Counted from the first letter of the stretch, positions 7,310 through 14,131 are shown. The stretch: 14,131 bases of DNA from Clostridiaceae bacterium (GCA_016295895.1 JAEDKI010000030.1:1-14131); one strand, 5' to 3'. Notes: a model not told the origin generated them from the sequence alone. Translations and numbers: made by a program.

Positions 7310-7774
7310 TTATTCCGCAAATTCCTTTTTGATTGCCGCAACAACCTCGTCAACATCCGATTTAACAACGAGCATTGCAATTTCAATCTCCGATGTGGTA
7401 ATCATGCGAACATCGGCGTTAACGCTTGCGCAAGCCTTGAAAATAGCCGCCGAAACGCCGGGAGTGCCTCTCATGGCTTCACCGCTGACGGTTATTTTGC
7501 AGTTGCCGCTGCTGACGCTGATTTTTGTTTTGGGCGATTTTGCACGCAGCTCGGAAGCGATTGAAAGCACGGGAACAAAATCCTTGTCGCTGACCGTGAA
7601 AGAAAATCCCGAGCTTGAGCCGCTGAGAGGGAACTGAGAAATCATGTCAACATCAATTCCTGCCTGAGCGATCATGCTGAATACATCTGCCATGTGCGAA
7701 ATATCCGCAGGAGCGTCACACAGAGAAAAGAGGGTAACATCTTCCGTAATAAAAATATTGTCAACGAGCTTCAT
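7310..7774 (-). CDS. Free-standing double-ACT protein, aspartokinase regulatory-domain-like
   Basis: A 154-residue protein made of two ACT domains (about residues 10-75 and 85-152) and nothing else. GIDVDMISQ (39-47), the GEAMRGTPGVSAAIF stretch (98-112) and MITTSEIEI (124-132) closely follow the C-terminal regulatory half of aspartate kinase, where these domains bind lysine and/or threonine. No kinase catalytic domain is present, and a GGGAGGA ribosome binding site ahead of its ATG shows an independent gene. It is the last gene of the asd-dapA-dapB operon, 21 bases after dapB. A role as a trans-acting amino acid sensor for aspartokinase is plausible, by analogy with the separately made beta subunit of Bacillus aspartokinase II. 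A general ACT-domain sensor is the alternative. Domain call secure, function inferred. Confidence 0.85.
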   Translation of the reverse strand: MKLVDNIFITEDVTLFSLCDAPADISHMADVFSMIAQAGIDVDMISQFPLSGSSSGFSFTVSDKDFVPVLSIASELRAKSPKTKISVSSGNCKITVSGEAMRGTPGVSAAIFKACASVNADVRMITTSEIEIAMLVVKSDVDEVVAAIKKEFAE

Positions 7775-7795
7775 TTTTCAAAATCCTCCCAATTC

Positions 7796-8560
7796 TTATT
7801 TAAGCATATCCGACATGCTGTAAAGGCCTGCGGGCTTGCCGCAAAGGAATTTAGCGGCGTTAACCGCACCCGTTGCAAAAAGCTCCTTGCTCCTTGCACT
7901 GTGGGATATCGTGATTATTTCATCGTGACCCGCAAATATGACCTGATGCTCACCCGTTATCGTGCCGCCTCTGACGGAGTGAATGCCGATTTCATTTTTC
8001 GTGCGCTTTTCACGCTTGGAATGGCGGTCATATTCATATTTAACGCCTTCGTCAAGCTCCTCTTTGATTGAATCGGCAATCATCAGCGCCGTTCCGCTCG
8101 GAGCGTCGATTTTCTGGTTATGGTGCATCTCAACGATTTCAATGTCGAAGGAGTCGCCGAGAACGCTTGCGGCTTTCTTTGCAAGCTCGCAGAGAAGATT
8201 AACGCCGAGCGACATGTTTGCGCTGAAAAATACCGGGATTTTTGAAGAAGCGGCTTTGATGAGATTGATCTGTGCGTCATTGAGACCCGTTGTTGAAATA
8301 ACGGCGGGAATGCTGTTTTTAACTGCGAATTCAAGCAGACCCGCAACGGCGCTCGGATTTGAAAAATCAATAATCACATCGGTTTTTTCAATTATTTCTT
8401 TTGAAACGAGAGCGGGGGAGGAAAAAACGGGATATCCGCTGAGAATTTTGTCAAACAAATCAATACCGCCGACAATTTCGCATCCGTCGTCTGCGGCGGC
8501 GTTCGCCGTGACCGCTTTTCCCATTTTTCCGTTACAGCCGCTTAATAAAATTCCTGCCAT
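7796..8560 (-). CDS. dapB: 4-hydroxy-tetrahydrodipicolinate reductase
   Basis: DapB reduces 4-hydroxy-tetrahydrodipicolinate to tetrahydrodipicolinate with NAD(P)H in the lysine/diaminopimelate pathway (cytoplasm). The 254-residue protein shows the nucleotide-binding GCNGKMG at residues 8-14, the STTG segment at 89-92, and the family signature EIVEMHHNQKIDAPSGTA at 141-158, in which H146 and H147, K150 and the DAPSGTA loop form the active site. The region after the N-terminal Rossmann fold and before the signature is of normal length. The start is preceded by AGAGGT. It lies 23 bases after dapA and 21 before the ACT gene, so all four genes likely share one transcript. Confidence 0.97.
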   Translation of the reverse strand: MAGILLSGCNGKMGKAVTANAAADDGCEIVGGIDLFDKILSGYPVFSSPALVSKEIIEKTDVIIDFSNPSAVAGLLEFAVKNSIPAVISTTGLNDAQINLIKAASSKIPVFFSANMSLGVNLLCELAKKAASVLGDSFDIEIVEMHHNQKIDAPSGTALMIADSIKEELDEGVKYEYDRHSKREKRTKNEIGIHSVRGGTITGEHQVIFAGHDEIITISHSARSKELFATGAVNAAKFLCGKPAGLYSMSDMLK

Positions 8561-8583
8561 TTTATAATACCTCTGATATCAGA

Positions 8584-9471
8584 TTAAACGAGACCGTGCT
8601 TTGCAAGAACGGATCTGAGAGATTCTCTTGCCGAATCCGTCATTCTGTAGAGCGGAAGTCTGCAATCGCCGACCTGCATGCCCATCATGTTCATTGCTTC
8701 CTTAACGGGGATGGGGTTAACATCGCAGAAAAGCTTGTTGATAAGGTCAAGATATTCAAGCTGAAGCTCACGGCTTGCCTTGAAATCGCCTTCAAGACCT
8801 TTTGCGGCAATGTTGTGAGCAACCTCGGGAAGAATGTTTGAAAGCACCGAGATAACGCCCTTGCCGCCGAGAGACATGATAGCGGTTGCCTGGTCGTCGT
8901 TGCCCGAATAAACGTCAAGGTCATCGCCGCAGAGCGCAATTGTCTGAGCGATAGATGAGATACTGCCGTTTGCTTCCTTGGTTGCAACAATTCTCTTGTG
9001 GCGGGAAAGCTCATAATAGGTTTCGGGCTTGATGTCAACGCCTGTTCTTGAGGGAACATTATAGAGAATAATGGGAACGCTGACTCTGTCGGCAATAAAA
9101 TTGAAATGCTGAATAAGACCTCTCTGCGAGGTTTTGTTATAATAAGGAGTAACCGAAAGGATAGCGTCAACGCCCGCCTTTTCGGCTTCGTTTGAGAGCT
9201 TAACGGCATAGTTTGTGTCGTTGCTGCCCGTTCCCGCTATAACGGGAACACGCTTGTTTGTAACTTCAACGGCGAATCTGATGGCTTCGGAATGCTCCTC
9301 GTGGTCAAGGGTCGAGCCTTCGCCGGTAGTGCCGCAGATGATGATTGAATCGGTCTTGTTTGCAATCTGAAATTCAATCAGCTCGGCGAGCTTGTCATAA
9401 TTAATCTTGTTATCCTCGGTGAAGGGCGTAACAATGGCAACGCCTGCTCCCGTAAAAACAGTATGCTTCAT
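8584..9471 (-). CDS. dapA: 4-hydroxy-tetrahydrodipicolinate synthase
   Basis: DapA condenses pyruvate with L-aspartate semialdehyde, the first committed step to lysine and meso-diaminopimelate. The 295 residues form a TIM barrel of the NAL family with all key elements: GTTGEGSTL at 47-55, the TPYYNK tyrosine region at 109-113, Y137 and R142 in YNVPSRTG, and the Schiff-base lysine K165 in ATKEANGS. The ATG follows AAAGGAG with 6 bases of spacing. It is 15 bases downstream of asd, whose product is its substrate, which is a strong functional pairing. Confidence 0.98.
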   Translation of the reverse strand: MKHTVFTGAGVAIVTPFTEDNKINYDKLAELIEFQIANKTDSIIICGTTGEGSTLDHEEHSEAIRFAVEVTNKRVPVIAGTGSNDTNYAVKLSNEAEKAGVDAILSVTPYYNKTSQRGLIQHFNFIADRVSVPIILYNVPSRTGVDIKPETYYELSRHKRIVATKEANGSISSIAQTIALCGDDLDVYSGNDDQATAIMSLGGKGVISVLSNILPEVAHNIAAKGLEGDFKASRELQLEYLDLINKLFCDVNPIPVKEAMNMMGMQVGDCRLPLYRMTDSARESLRSVLAKHGLV

Positions 9472-9486
9472 GGTTGACTCCTTTTA

Positions 9487-10578
9487 TCAGTTGAATTTGG
9501 GCGTGATATAGCCTTGAGCGCAGAGCTGTTCTGCCATGAGAACACCGCCGCCTGCAGCTCCTCTCAATGTGTTGTGTGAAAGGCAAACGAATTTGTAGTC
9601 ATATTGGCTGTCCTCTCTGAGTCTGCCGATTGAGATTGCCATGCCGTTTTCAAGATTTCTCTGAAGCTTTGTCTGGGGAAGATTATCCTCCTCAAAGTAG
9701 TTGAGGAAATGCTTGGGTGCGCTGGGAAGCTCGGCTTCCTGCGGATATGAGCTGTAATTCTTCCAGATTTCTTTCATTTCTTCGATTGAGGGCTTATTCT
9801 CAAATCTGACGAATACCGCCGCCATGTGGCCGTCTGAAGCGGCAACTCTCAGGCACTGAGCGGTGAAGTTGGGCGAAGAAGCGGGAACAATTTTGTCTCC
9901 CTCAATTTTGCCCCAGATTTTGAGAGGCTCTTTCTCTGATTTTTCTTCCTCTCCGCCGATGTAGGGGATAACATTGTCAACCATTTCGGGCCAGGTTTCA
10001 AAGGTCTTGCCTGCGCCGGAAATTGCCTGATAGGTGCATACGAGAACATCCTTAACGCCGAATTTATCGAGCGGATAGAGAGCGGGAACATAGCTCTGAA
10101 GCGAGCAGTTGGATTTAACGGCTATGAAGCCTCTCTGAGTTCCGAGGCGCTTTCTCTGAGCTTCGATAATCTTGGCGTGCTCCCAGTTAAGCTCGGGAAC
10201 GATCATCGGAACATCGGGGGTCATTCTGTTTGCGCTGTTATTTGAGATAACGGGGCACTCGGCCTTTGCATAAGCTTCTTCAAGAGCCTTTATCTCATCC
10301 TTTTTCATATCAACTGCGCAGAAGATGAAATCAACGCTTGAAGCGATTTTTTCAATGTCTGCGGTTGCGTCCATAACAATAATGTCAGCCATGCTTGCGG
10401 GAATGTCAGAGGTCATTGCCCATTTTTTGCCGACAGCCTCTTTGTATGTCTTACCGGCTGAACGGGGACTTGCCGCAAGAACGGCAACTTCAAACCAAGG
10501 ATGGTTTTCGAGCAGCGTTGCAAAGCGCTGACCGACCATACCGGTTGCGCCGACAATGCCGACTTTGTACTTTTTCAT
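9487..10578 (-). CDS. asd: Aspartate-semialdehyde dehydrogenase
   Basis: Asd makes L-aspartate semialdehyde from aspartyl phosphate with NADPH, the branch point for lysine, threonine and methionine. The 363-residue protein has GATGMVG at residues 10-16 and the catalytic cysteine C158 in SNCS, followed by the QAISGAGKT motif. SNCSLQSYVPAL rather than SNCTT, and the stretch NHPWFEVAVLAASPRSAGKTY, place it in the archaeal/fungal-type branch of the family, which also occurs in many Clostridia. The ATG is preceded by AGAGG at about 9 bases. It is the first gene of the asd-dapA-dapB-ACT operon. The leader from the predicted promoter is about 95 bases, too short for a lysine riboswitch, and I see no such fold. 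Confidence 0.96.
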   Translation of the reverse strand: MKKYKVGIVGATGMVGQRFATLLENHPWFEVAVLAASPRSAGKTYKEAVGKKWAMTSDIPASMADIIVMDATADIEKIASSVDFIFCAVDMKKDEIKALEEAYAKAECPVISNNSANRMTPDVPMIVPELNWEHAKIIEAQRKRLGTQRGFIAVKSNCSLQSYVPALYPLDKFGVKDVLVCTYQAISGAGKTFETWPEMVDNVIPYIGGEEEKSEKEPLKIWGKIEGDKIVPASSPNFTAQCLRVAASDGHMAAVFVRFENKPSIEEMKEIWKNYSSYPQEAELPSAPKHFLNYFEEDNLPQTKLQRNLENGMAISIGRLREDSQYDYKFVCLSHNTLRGAAGGGVLMAEQLCAQGYITPKFN

Positions 10579-10651
10579 GATATTTAACCTCTTTTCAGAA
10601 AAACTGATAAATTTGTGTTTTTGTTCCGTAAAAATTGAGACAATATTAACC

Positions 10652-10680
10652 TTGACAAAAACCTATTATAATATTATGAT
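10652..10680 (+). promoter_or_regulatory. Sigma-A promoter for queA-tgt
   Basis: TTGACA (10652-10657), a 17-base spacer and TATGAT (10675-10680). Transcription would start near 10687, with a leader of about 75 AT-rich bases before queA. A TATAAT at 10667-10672 is only 9 bases from the TTGACA and is not used with it. The -10 overlaps the predicted -10 of the opposing asd promoter. Confidence 0.72.
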
Positions 10681-10708
10681 GATAACACACATTACAGTAT
10701 TAAGTCAA
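10679..10708 (-). promoter_or_regulatory. Putative sigma-A promoter for the asd operon
   Basis: On the minus strand, TTGACT (10708-10703), an 18-base spacer and TATCAT (10684-10679). Initiation near 10672 gives a leader of about 95 bases before asd. The assignment is less certain than for the queA promoter because the whole spacer is AT-rich. Confidence 0.5.
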
Positions 10709-10762
10709 ATAATTATTTGTACAAATATTCAGGAAATTTTTTAAATAATTTGAGGTTTTTTA

Positions 10763-11788
10763 ATGAAAAGAAGCGATTTTTACTACGATTTGCCAAAAGA
10801 ACTGATTGCGCAGACCCCGATTGAGCCGAGAGACAGCTCAAAAATGCTTGTGATTGACAAAAAGTCGGGTGAATGCACTCACAGGATTTTCAGAGATGTT
10901 ATTGAATATCTGAATCCGGGAGACTGCATTATTCTTAACAACACGAAGGTGCTCCCTGCGAGAATGTACGGCGAGAGAACCGACACCGGCTCAGTTGTCG
11001 AATTCCTCCTGCTCAATCAGAAAAGCCATGACACATGGGAGGTCATAACGGGTCCGGGCAAAAAGGCGAGAGTAGGTCATAAATTCGTTTTCGGCGGCGG
11101 CTTGCTGACTGCCGAAATCATTGAGGTTCTGCCTGACGGAAACCGGATAGCAAAATTCGGCTTTAATGGGAACTTCTTTGATGTACTAGACAAAATCGGC
11201 GAGATGCCTCTGCCTCACTACATAACCGAAAAGCTTGAGGATAAGGACAGATATCAGACCGTTTACGCAAAGGAGGAGGGGAGTGCCGCCGCTCCGACGG
11301 CAGGTCTGCATTTCACCCCCGAGCTGCTTGAAAAAATAAAAGAAAAAGGCGTTGAAATCGGATTCGTAACCCTTCATGTCGGTCTCGGAACATTCAGACC
11401 CGTCAAGGCGGATAACATCGAGGAGCATCACATGCACTCAGAGCATTATCATCTGCCTGCCGAAACTGCCGATATAATCAACCGAACAAAGGCAAGAGGC
11501 GGCAGAGTTTTTGCCGTCGGCACAACCTGCTGCAGAACTCTTGAATCCGTTGCGACATTCCGTGGCGAAATAAAAGAGGACGACGGGTGGACTGATATCT
11601 TCATCTATCCCGGCTACGAATTCAAGTGTATCGACTGCCTGATAACCAATTTCCATCTGCCCGAAAGCACGCTGATTATGCTTGTCAGCGCTTTCTGCGG
11701 CTATGAAAACACGATGAACGCATACAAAATTGCGGTTGAAAACAGATACAGATTTTTCAGCTTCGGCGATGCTTGCCTGATTTGCTGA
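10763..11788 (+). CDS. queA: tRNA preQ1(34) S-adenosylmethionine ribosyltransferase-isomerase
   Basis: QueA transfers the ribosyl moiety of S-adenosylmethionine to preQ1 already inserted at tRNA position 34, forming epoxyqueuosine. The 341-residue length is standard. Family landmarks are the N-terminus SDFYYDLPKELIAQTPIEPRDSSKML, NNTKVLPARMYGER, the AAPTAGLHFTPELL segment, HVGLGTFRPV and the C-terminal DCLITNFHLPESTLIMLVSAFCG. GAGG stands 7 bases before the ATG. tgt follows by 22 bases and supplies the preQ1-tRNA substrate. The queA-tgt pair is a widely conserved bacterial operon. Confidence 0.98.
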   Translation: MKRSDFYYDLPKELIAQTPIEPRDSSKMLVIDKKSGECTHRIFRDVIEYLNPGDCIILNNTKVLPARMYGERTDTGSVVEFLLLNQKSHDTWEVITGPGKKARVGHKFVFGGGLLTAEIIEVLPDGNRIAKFGFNGNFFDVLDKIGEMPLPHYITEKLEDKDRYQTVYAKEEGSAAAPTAGLHFTPELLEKIKEKGVEIGFVTLHVGLGTFRPVKADNIEEHHMHSEHYHLPAETADIINRTKARGGRVFAVGTTCCRTLESVATFRGEIKEDDGWTDIFIYPGYEFKCIDCLITNFHLPESTLIMLVSAFCGYENTMNAYKIAVENRYRFFSFGDACLIC

Positions 11789-11810
11789 AAACAAAAAATG
11801 GAGAGTGCAA

Positions 11811-12941
11811 ATGTATAAACTTATTAAAAACGAGGGCAAGGCAAGGCGGGGCGAATTCGTGACGGTTCACGGAACGGTTCAGACCCCTGCATTTATGAAT
11901 GTTGCAACCTGCGGAGCAATCAAGGGAGCACTTTCTGCGGTTGATTTGAAGGAAATCGGCTGTCAGGTCATGCTTTCAAATACATATCATCTGCATGTTC
12001 GCCCCGGCGATGAGCTTGTTCGTGACATGGGCGGTCTGCATAAGTTCACGGGTTGGAGCGGCCCGATTCTGACGGACAGCGGCGGTTTTCAGGTCTTTTC
12101 GCTCGCTTCTCTGAGAAAAATCAAGGAGGAGGGCGTTTCGTTTCAGTCTCATGTTGACGGCAGACATATTTTTATGGGTCCCGAGGAGAGCATGAGGATT
12201 CAGTCAAACCTCGGCTCAACAATTGCCATGGCATTTGACGAATGCGTTGAAAATCCCGCAAAATATGAGTATGCCAAGCAGTCCTGCGAAAGAACGGTTC
12301 GCTGGCTTGAAAGATGCAAAGCCGAGATGCAAAGGCTCAATTCTCTGCCCGATACCGTAAATCCCAATCAGCTTTTGTTCGGCATTAATCAGGGATGTAC
12401 ATATGATGACCTGAGAATCGAAAACATGAAGCAGATTGCCGCCCTTGACCTTGACGGCTATGCAATAGGCGGCCTTGCCGTCGGAGAGCCGAAAGAGGAT
12501 ATGTACCGCATTATTTCAGCGGTTGAGCCGCATATGCCCGAGAATAAAATACGATATCTCATGGGTGTCGGCACTCCGGGCAATATCCTTGAAGCCGTTT
12601 ACAGAGGCGTTGACCTTTTTGACTGTGTTATGCCGAGCCGGAACGCAAGGCACGGTCATCTTTTCACAAAGCAGGGAATCATCAATCTCAACAACAGAAA
12701 ATACGAGCGTGACCCTCTGCCGATTGACCCCGAATGCTCCTGCCCGACCTGCTCCCACTTTTCGAGAGCTTATATCAGACATCTTTTCAAGAGCAAGGAA
12801 ATGCTCGCAATGCGCCTTTGTGTTATGCACAACTTATATTTTTATAATATGCTCATGCAGGAAATCCGTGACAGCCTTGACTGCGGAAGTTTTGAAGAAT
12901 ATCACGATAAATATGTTGATATTCTTGACAGGAGGATATGA
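11811..12941 (+). CDS. tgt: tRNA-guanine transglycosylase
   Basis: Tgt exchanges guanine 34 for preQ1 (or a salvaged queuine-type base) in tRNAs for Asp, Asn, His and Tyr. The 376 residues include the base-binding TDSGGFQVFSL with D89, the second aspartate D271 in VDLFDCVMPSRNARHG, which acts as nucleophile, and the zinc site C309-x-C311-x2-C314-x25-H340. I use the ATG at 11811: GGAG at 11800-11803 is 7 bases before it, whereas the in-frame GTG at 11805 would sit on the ribosome binding site. It overlaps the next gene's upstream ATG by four bases (ATGA). Confidence 0.97.
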   Translation: MYKLIKNEGKARRGEFVTVHGTVQTPAFMNVATCGAIKGALSAVDLKEIGCQVMLSNTYHLHVRPGDELVRDMGGLHKFTGWSGPILTDSGGFQVFSLASLRKIKEEGVSFQSHVDGRHIFMGPEESMRIQSNLGSTIAMAFDECVENPAKYEYAKQSCERTVRWLERCKAEMQRLNSLPDTVNPNQLLFGINQGCTYDDLRIENMKQIAALDLDGYAIGGLAVGEPKEDMYRIISAVEPHMPENKIRYLMGVGTPGNILEAVYRGVDLFDCVMPSRNARHGHLFTKQGIINLNNRKYERDPLPIDPECSCPTCSHFSRAYIRHLFKSKEMLAMRLCVMHNLYFYNMLMQEIRDSLDCGSFEEYHDKYVDILDRRI

Positions 12942-12946
12942 TAATT

Positions 12947-13375
12947 ATGGCGGCGAAAAATTCTTGGGTGGTTTATGCGCTGTTGTCAGCCGTTTTTGCT
13001 GCGCTTACGTCGATTCTTGCAAAAATAGGCATTTCAAATGTTAACTCGAATCTTGCAACGGCAATCAGAACGGTTGTGGTTGTCATCATTGCATGGGGGC
13101 TTGTGTTCATCACGGGCGCTCAGAGCGGAATTGCCGACATCGGAGCAAAAAGCTGGGTTTTTCTTGTTCTTTCGGGCATCGCAACGGGTCTTTCATGGAT
13201 GTTTTATTATAAAGCTCTGCAAATCGGCGAAGCCTCAAAGGTTGTTCCGATTGACAAATTCAGCGTTGTAATTTCAATGGTTCTTGCGTTTGTTATTCTG
13301 CATGAAAAAATGACGGCAAAGGCGGTAATCGGCGGTTTGCTGATAACCGCAGGAACATTCGCCATGATTCTGTAA
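12947..13375 (+). CDS. Half-size EamA/DMT-family membrane transporter
   Basis: A 142-residue hydrophobic protein with about five membrane segments (roughly 8-27, 36-57, 69-88, 97-118 and 124-142). It is one EamA repeat of the drug/metabolite transporter superfamily, seen in SILAKIGI near the start, the WMFYYKALQIGEAS element and the closing LHEKMTAKAVIGGLLITAG. Full carriers have two such repeats, so this one presumably acts as a dimer. Start choice: the ATG at 12938 overlaps the tgt stop but lies only 2 bases from GGAGG, while the ATG at 12947 is 11 bases away and preferred. It is probably translationally coupled to tgt. Substrate unknown; export or uptake of a nucleobase cannot be argued from sequence alone. 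Confidence 0.82.
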   Translation: MAAKNSWVVYALLSAVFAALTSILAKIGISNVNSNLATAIRTVVVVIIAWGLVFITGAQSGIADIGAKSWVFLVLSGIATGLSWMFYYKALQIGEASKVVPIDKFSVVISMVLAFVILHEKMTAKAVIGGLLITAGTFAMIL

Positions 13376-13404
13376 GCGCAATTTAAAAATATTTGATTTT
13401 TCTA

Positions 13405-13433
13405 TTGCATATTTATCAACACTAATGTATAAT
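13405..13433 (+). promoter_or_regulatory. Sigma-A promoter for yajC
   Basis: TTGCAT (13405-13410), a 17-base spacer and TATAAT (13428-13433). Initiation near 13440 leaves a leader of only about 23 bases before the ATG. It makes yajC transcribable separately from queA-tgt. No terminator is visible between the transporter gene and this promoter, so read-through is also possible. Confidence 0.75.
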
Positions 13434-13462
13434 ATTGACATTATCTTTTGGAGGTCAGATTA

Positions 13463-13930
13463 ATGGAATTCATTTCACTTTTAGCTTCGACTGCAACATC
13501 AGGGGCTTCGGGCACCGCTCAGCAGGGCAATCCGTTCTCAATGATTATTATGATGGTTGCTCTTTTTGCAATTATGTATTTTGTTATGATTCGCCCGCAG
13601 AAGAAAAAGCAAAAAGAAGAACAGCAGATGCGTGACAATATTCAGATCGGCGACGAGATAACAACAATCGGCGGAATTATGGGTCGTGTTGTTACCGTTA
13701 AAGAAGATTCTCTTATCATCGAGACCGGCGCTGACAGAAACAAGATGAAAATCGCTCGCTGGGCTGTTTCAACCAACAACACCGCAAACGAAAAGATCGA
13801 AGCAGAGCGCAAGGCAGCCAAAGAGGCCGCTGAGGCTGAAAAGCAGAAAAAGCTTGAAGAAGCTGCCGAAAACAGCAAGGCAAAAAGAAAGAAAACAAAG
13901 AAGAAAAAGGACGACACCTTTGACGAATAA
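13463..13930 (+). CDS. yajC: Preprotein translocase accessory subunit YajC
   Basis: YajC associates with SecDF and SecYEG in the membrane. The 155-residue protein has a short Ser/Thr/Gly-rich N-terminus, one membrane helix (about 24-43), and the family signature FVMIRPQKKKQKEEQ followed by a compact domain with GDEITTIGGIMGRVV and TGADRNKMKIARWAV. Residues after about 100 form an extended Ala/Glu/Lys-rich, probably helical tail ending in lysine clusters and DDTFDE, longer than in minimal YajC proteins (about 85-110 residues). GGAGGT (13450-13455) is 7 bases before the ATG at 13463, which settles the start over the TTG at 13448. Its place after queA-tgt matches Firmicutes gene order. Confidence 0.95.
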   Translation: MEFISLLASTATSGASGTAQQGNPFSMIIMMVALFAIMYFVMIRPQKKKQKEEQQMRDNIQIGDEITTIGGIMGRVVTVKEDSLIIETGADRNKMKIARWAVSTNNTANEKIEAERKAAKEAAEAEKQKKLEEAAENSKAKRKKTKKKKDDTFDE

Positions 13931-13952
13931 TTAAAACCGAATATTTGCAAAG

Positions 13953-13998
13953 CTCCTTTCATATTATTGATTTGTAATAATATGAGGGGAGTTTTTTT
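13953..13998 (+). terminator. Intrinsic terminator after yajC overlapping the next ribosome binding site
   Basis: CTCCTTTCATATTATT (13953-13968) and AATAATATGAGGGGAG (13976-13991) pair over 16 bases with two G-U pairs and a seven-base loop, followed by seven T (13992-13998). The 3' arm ends in AGGGGAG (13985-13991), a good ribosome binding site exactly 7 bases from the ATG at 13999. One structure can therefore both end yajC transcripts and hide the start signal of the following frame. Confidence 0.82.
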
Positions 13999-14131
13999 AT
14001 GGGTGGAAAATCAAAAAAGACCCGCAGAGACGAGGAGCGGGCTTCGCCTCAGATAAAAATCATCATCGGCTCTGCAATCGGAACGGCATGATATTGACAC
14101 TGATTCTGAAAAAGAACTTATTGAAACAAGA
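13999..14131 (+). pseudogene. Start of a YrzE/TIGR04086-like membrane protein, apparently frameshifted
   Basis: From ATG 13999 the frame reads 30 residues, a basic start (MGGKSKKTRRDEER) then IKIIIGSAIGTA, and stops at TGA 14089-14091. In another frame the hydrophobic run resumes at once (MILTLIL from 14088), so adding one base near 14088 would give a continuous helix of about 19 residues. This suggests a one-base deletion in the genome or an assembly error. The position, directly after queA-tgt-yajC, and the short charged head before a membrane helix resemble the YrzE/TIGR04086 proteins that follow yajC in Bacillus and relatives. The window ends before this can be tested. A genuine 30-residue peptide is the alternative. 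Confidence 0.45.

Noticed and set aside
7983..8567. A 194-codon plus-strand frame over dapB
   Set aside because: It is antisense to a textbook dapB with an intact signature; no ribosome binding site or domain supports it.
10579..10672. Lysine riboswitch ahead of asd
   Set aside because: The leader is only about 95 bases and AT-rich, with no conserved L-box stems or terminator; a lysine riboswitch needs roughly 170 bases.

Overview
The window looks like chromosomal DNA from an anaerobic Firmicute of class Clostridia, probably an Oscillospiraceae/Ruminococcaceae-type gut bacterium. This is inferred from the V-type ATPase operon, strong AGGAGG-type ribosome binding sites, consensus sigma-A promoters in AT-rich spacers, and a queA-tgt-yajC block of the kind seen in Firmicutes. 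Almost all of it is conserved housekeeping content. I found no phage, CRISPR array, toxin or defence cassette, and no clearly undescribed system.

Layout. (1) 2-3930 (+): the end of a V-type ATP synthase operon, with the last codons of subunit F followed by complete subunits A, B and D. (2) 3984-4368: a textbook promoter, a structured leader, tRNA-Leu(TAA) with encoded CCA, a small MITE-like inverted-repeat element, and a strong terminator. (3) 4465-6045 (+): a GPH-family sugar/cation symporter-like membrane protein with a TTG start. (4) 6207-7223 (+): an extended-SDR NAD(P)-dependent epimerase/dehydratase, ending at a bidirectional terminator. (5) 10578-7310 (-): a four-gene lysine/diaminopimelate operon, asd-dapA-dapB followed by a free-standing double-ACT protein that resembles the regulatory half of aspartokinase. 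(6) 10763-13930 (+): queA and tgt (queuosine tRNA modification), a half-size EamA transporter translationally coupled to tgt, then yajC (Sec translocon accessory) from its own promoter. (7) 13953-14131: a hairpin terminator whose 3' arm carries the ribosome binding site of the next reading frame. That frame is probably a YrzE/TIGR04086-like membrane protein and appears frameshifted just before the window ends.

How the genes work together. Subunits A, B and D form the catalytic head and the central stalk of the rotary ATPase. Asd, DapA and DapB carry aspartyl phosphate to tetrahydrodipicolinate, and the ACT protein may sense an end product of that pathway. QueA and Tgt modify the wobble base of GUN-anticodon tRNAs. 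The asd and queA operons diverge from overlapping promoters, so their transcription may be mutually exclusive. The observations most worth a second look are the stand-alone ACT protein, the terminator/ribosome-binding-site overlap with the frameshifted frame behind yajC, the MITE-like element, the tRNA leader hairpin and the transporter inserted in the queuosine block.
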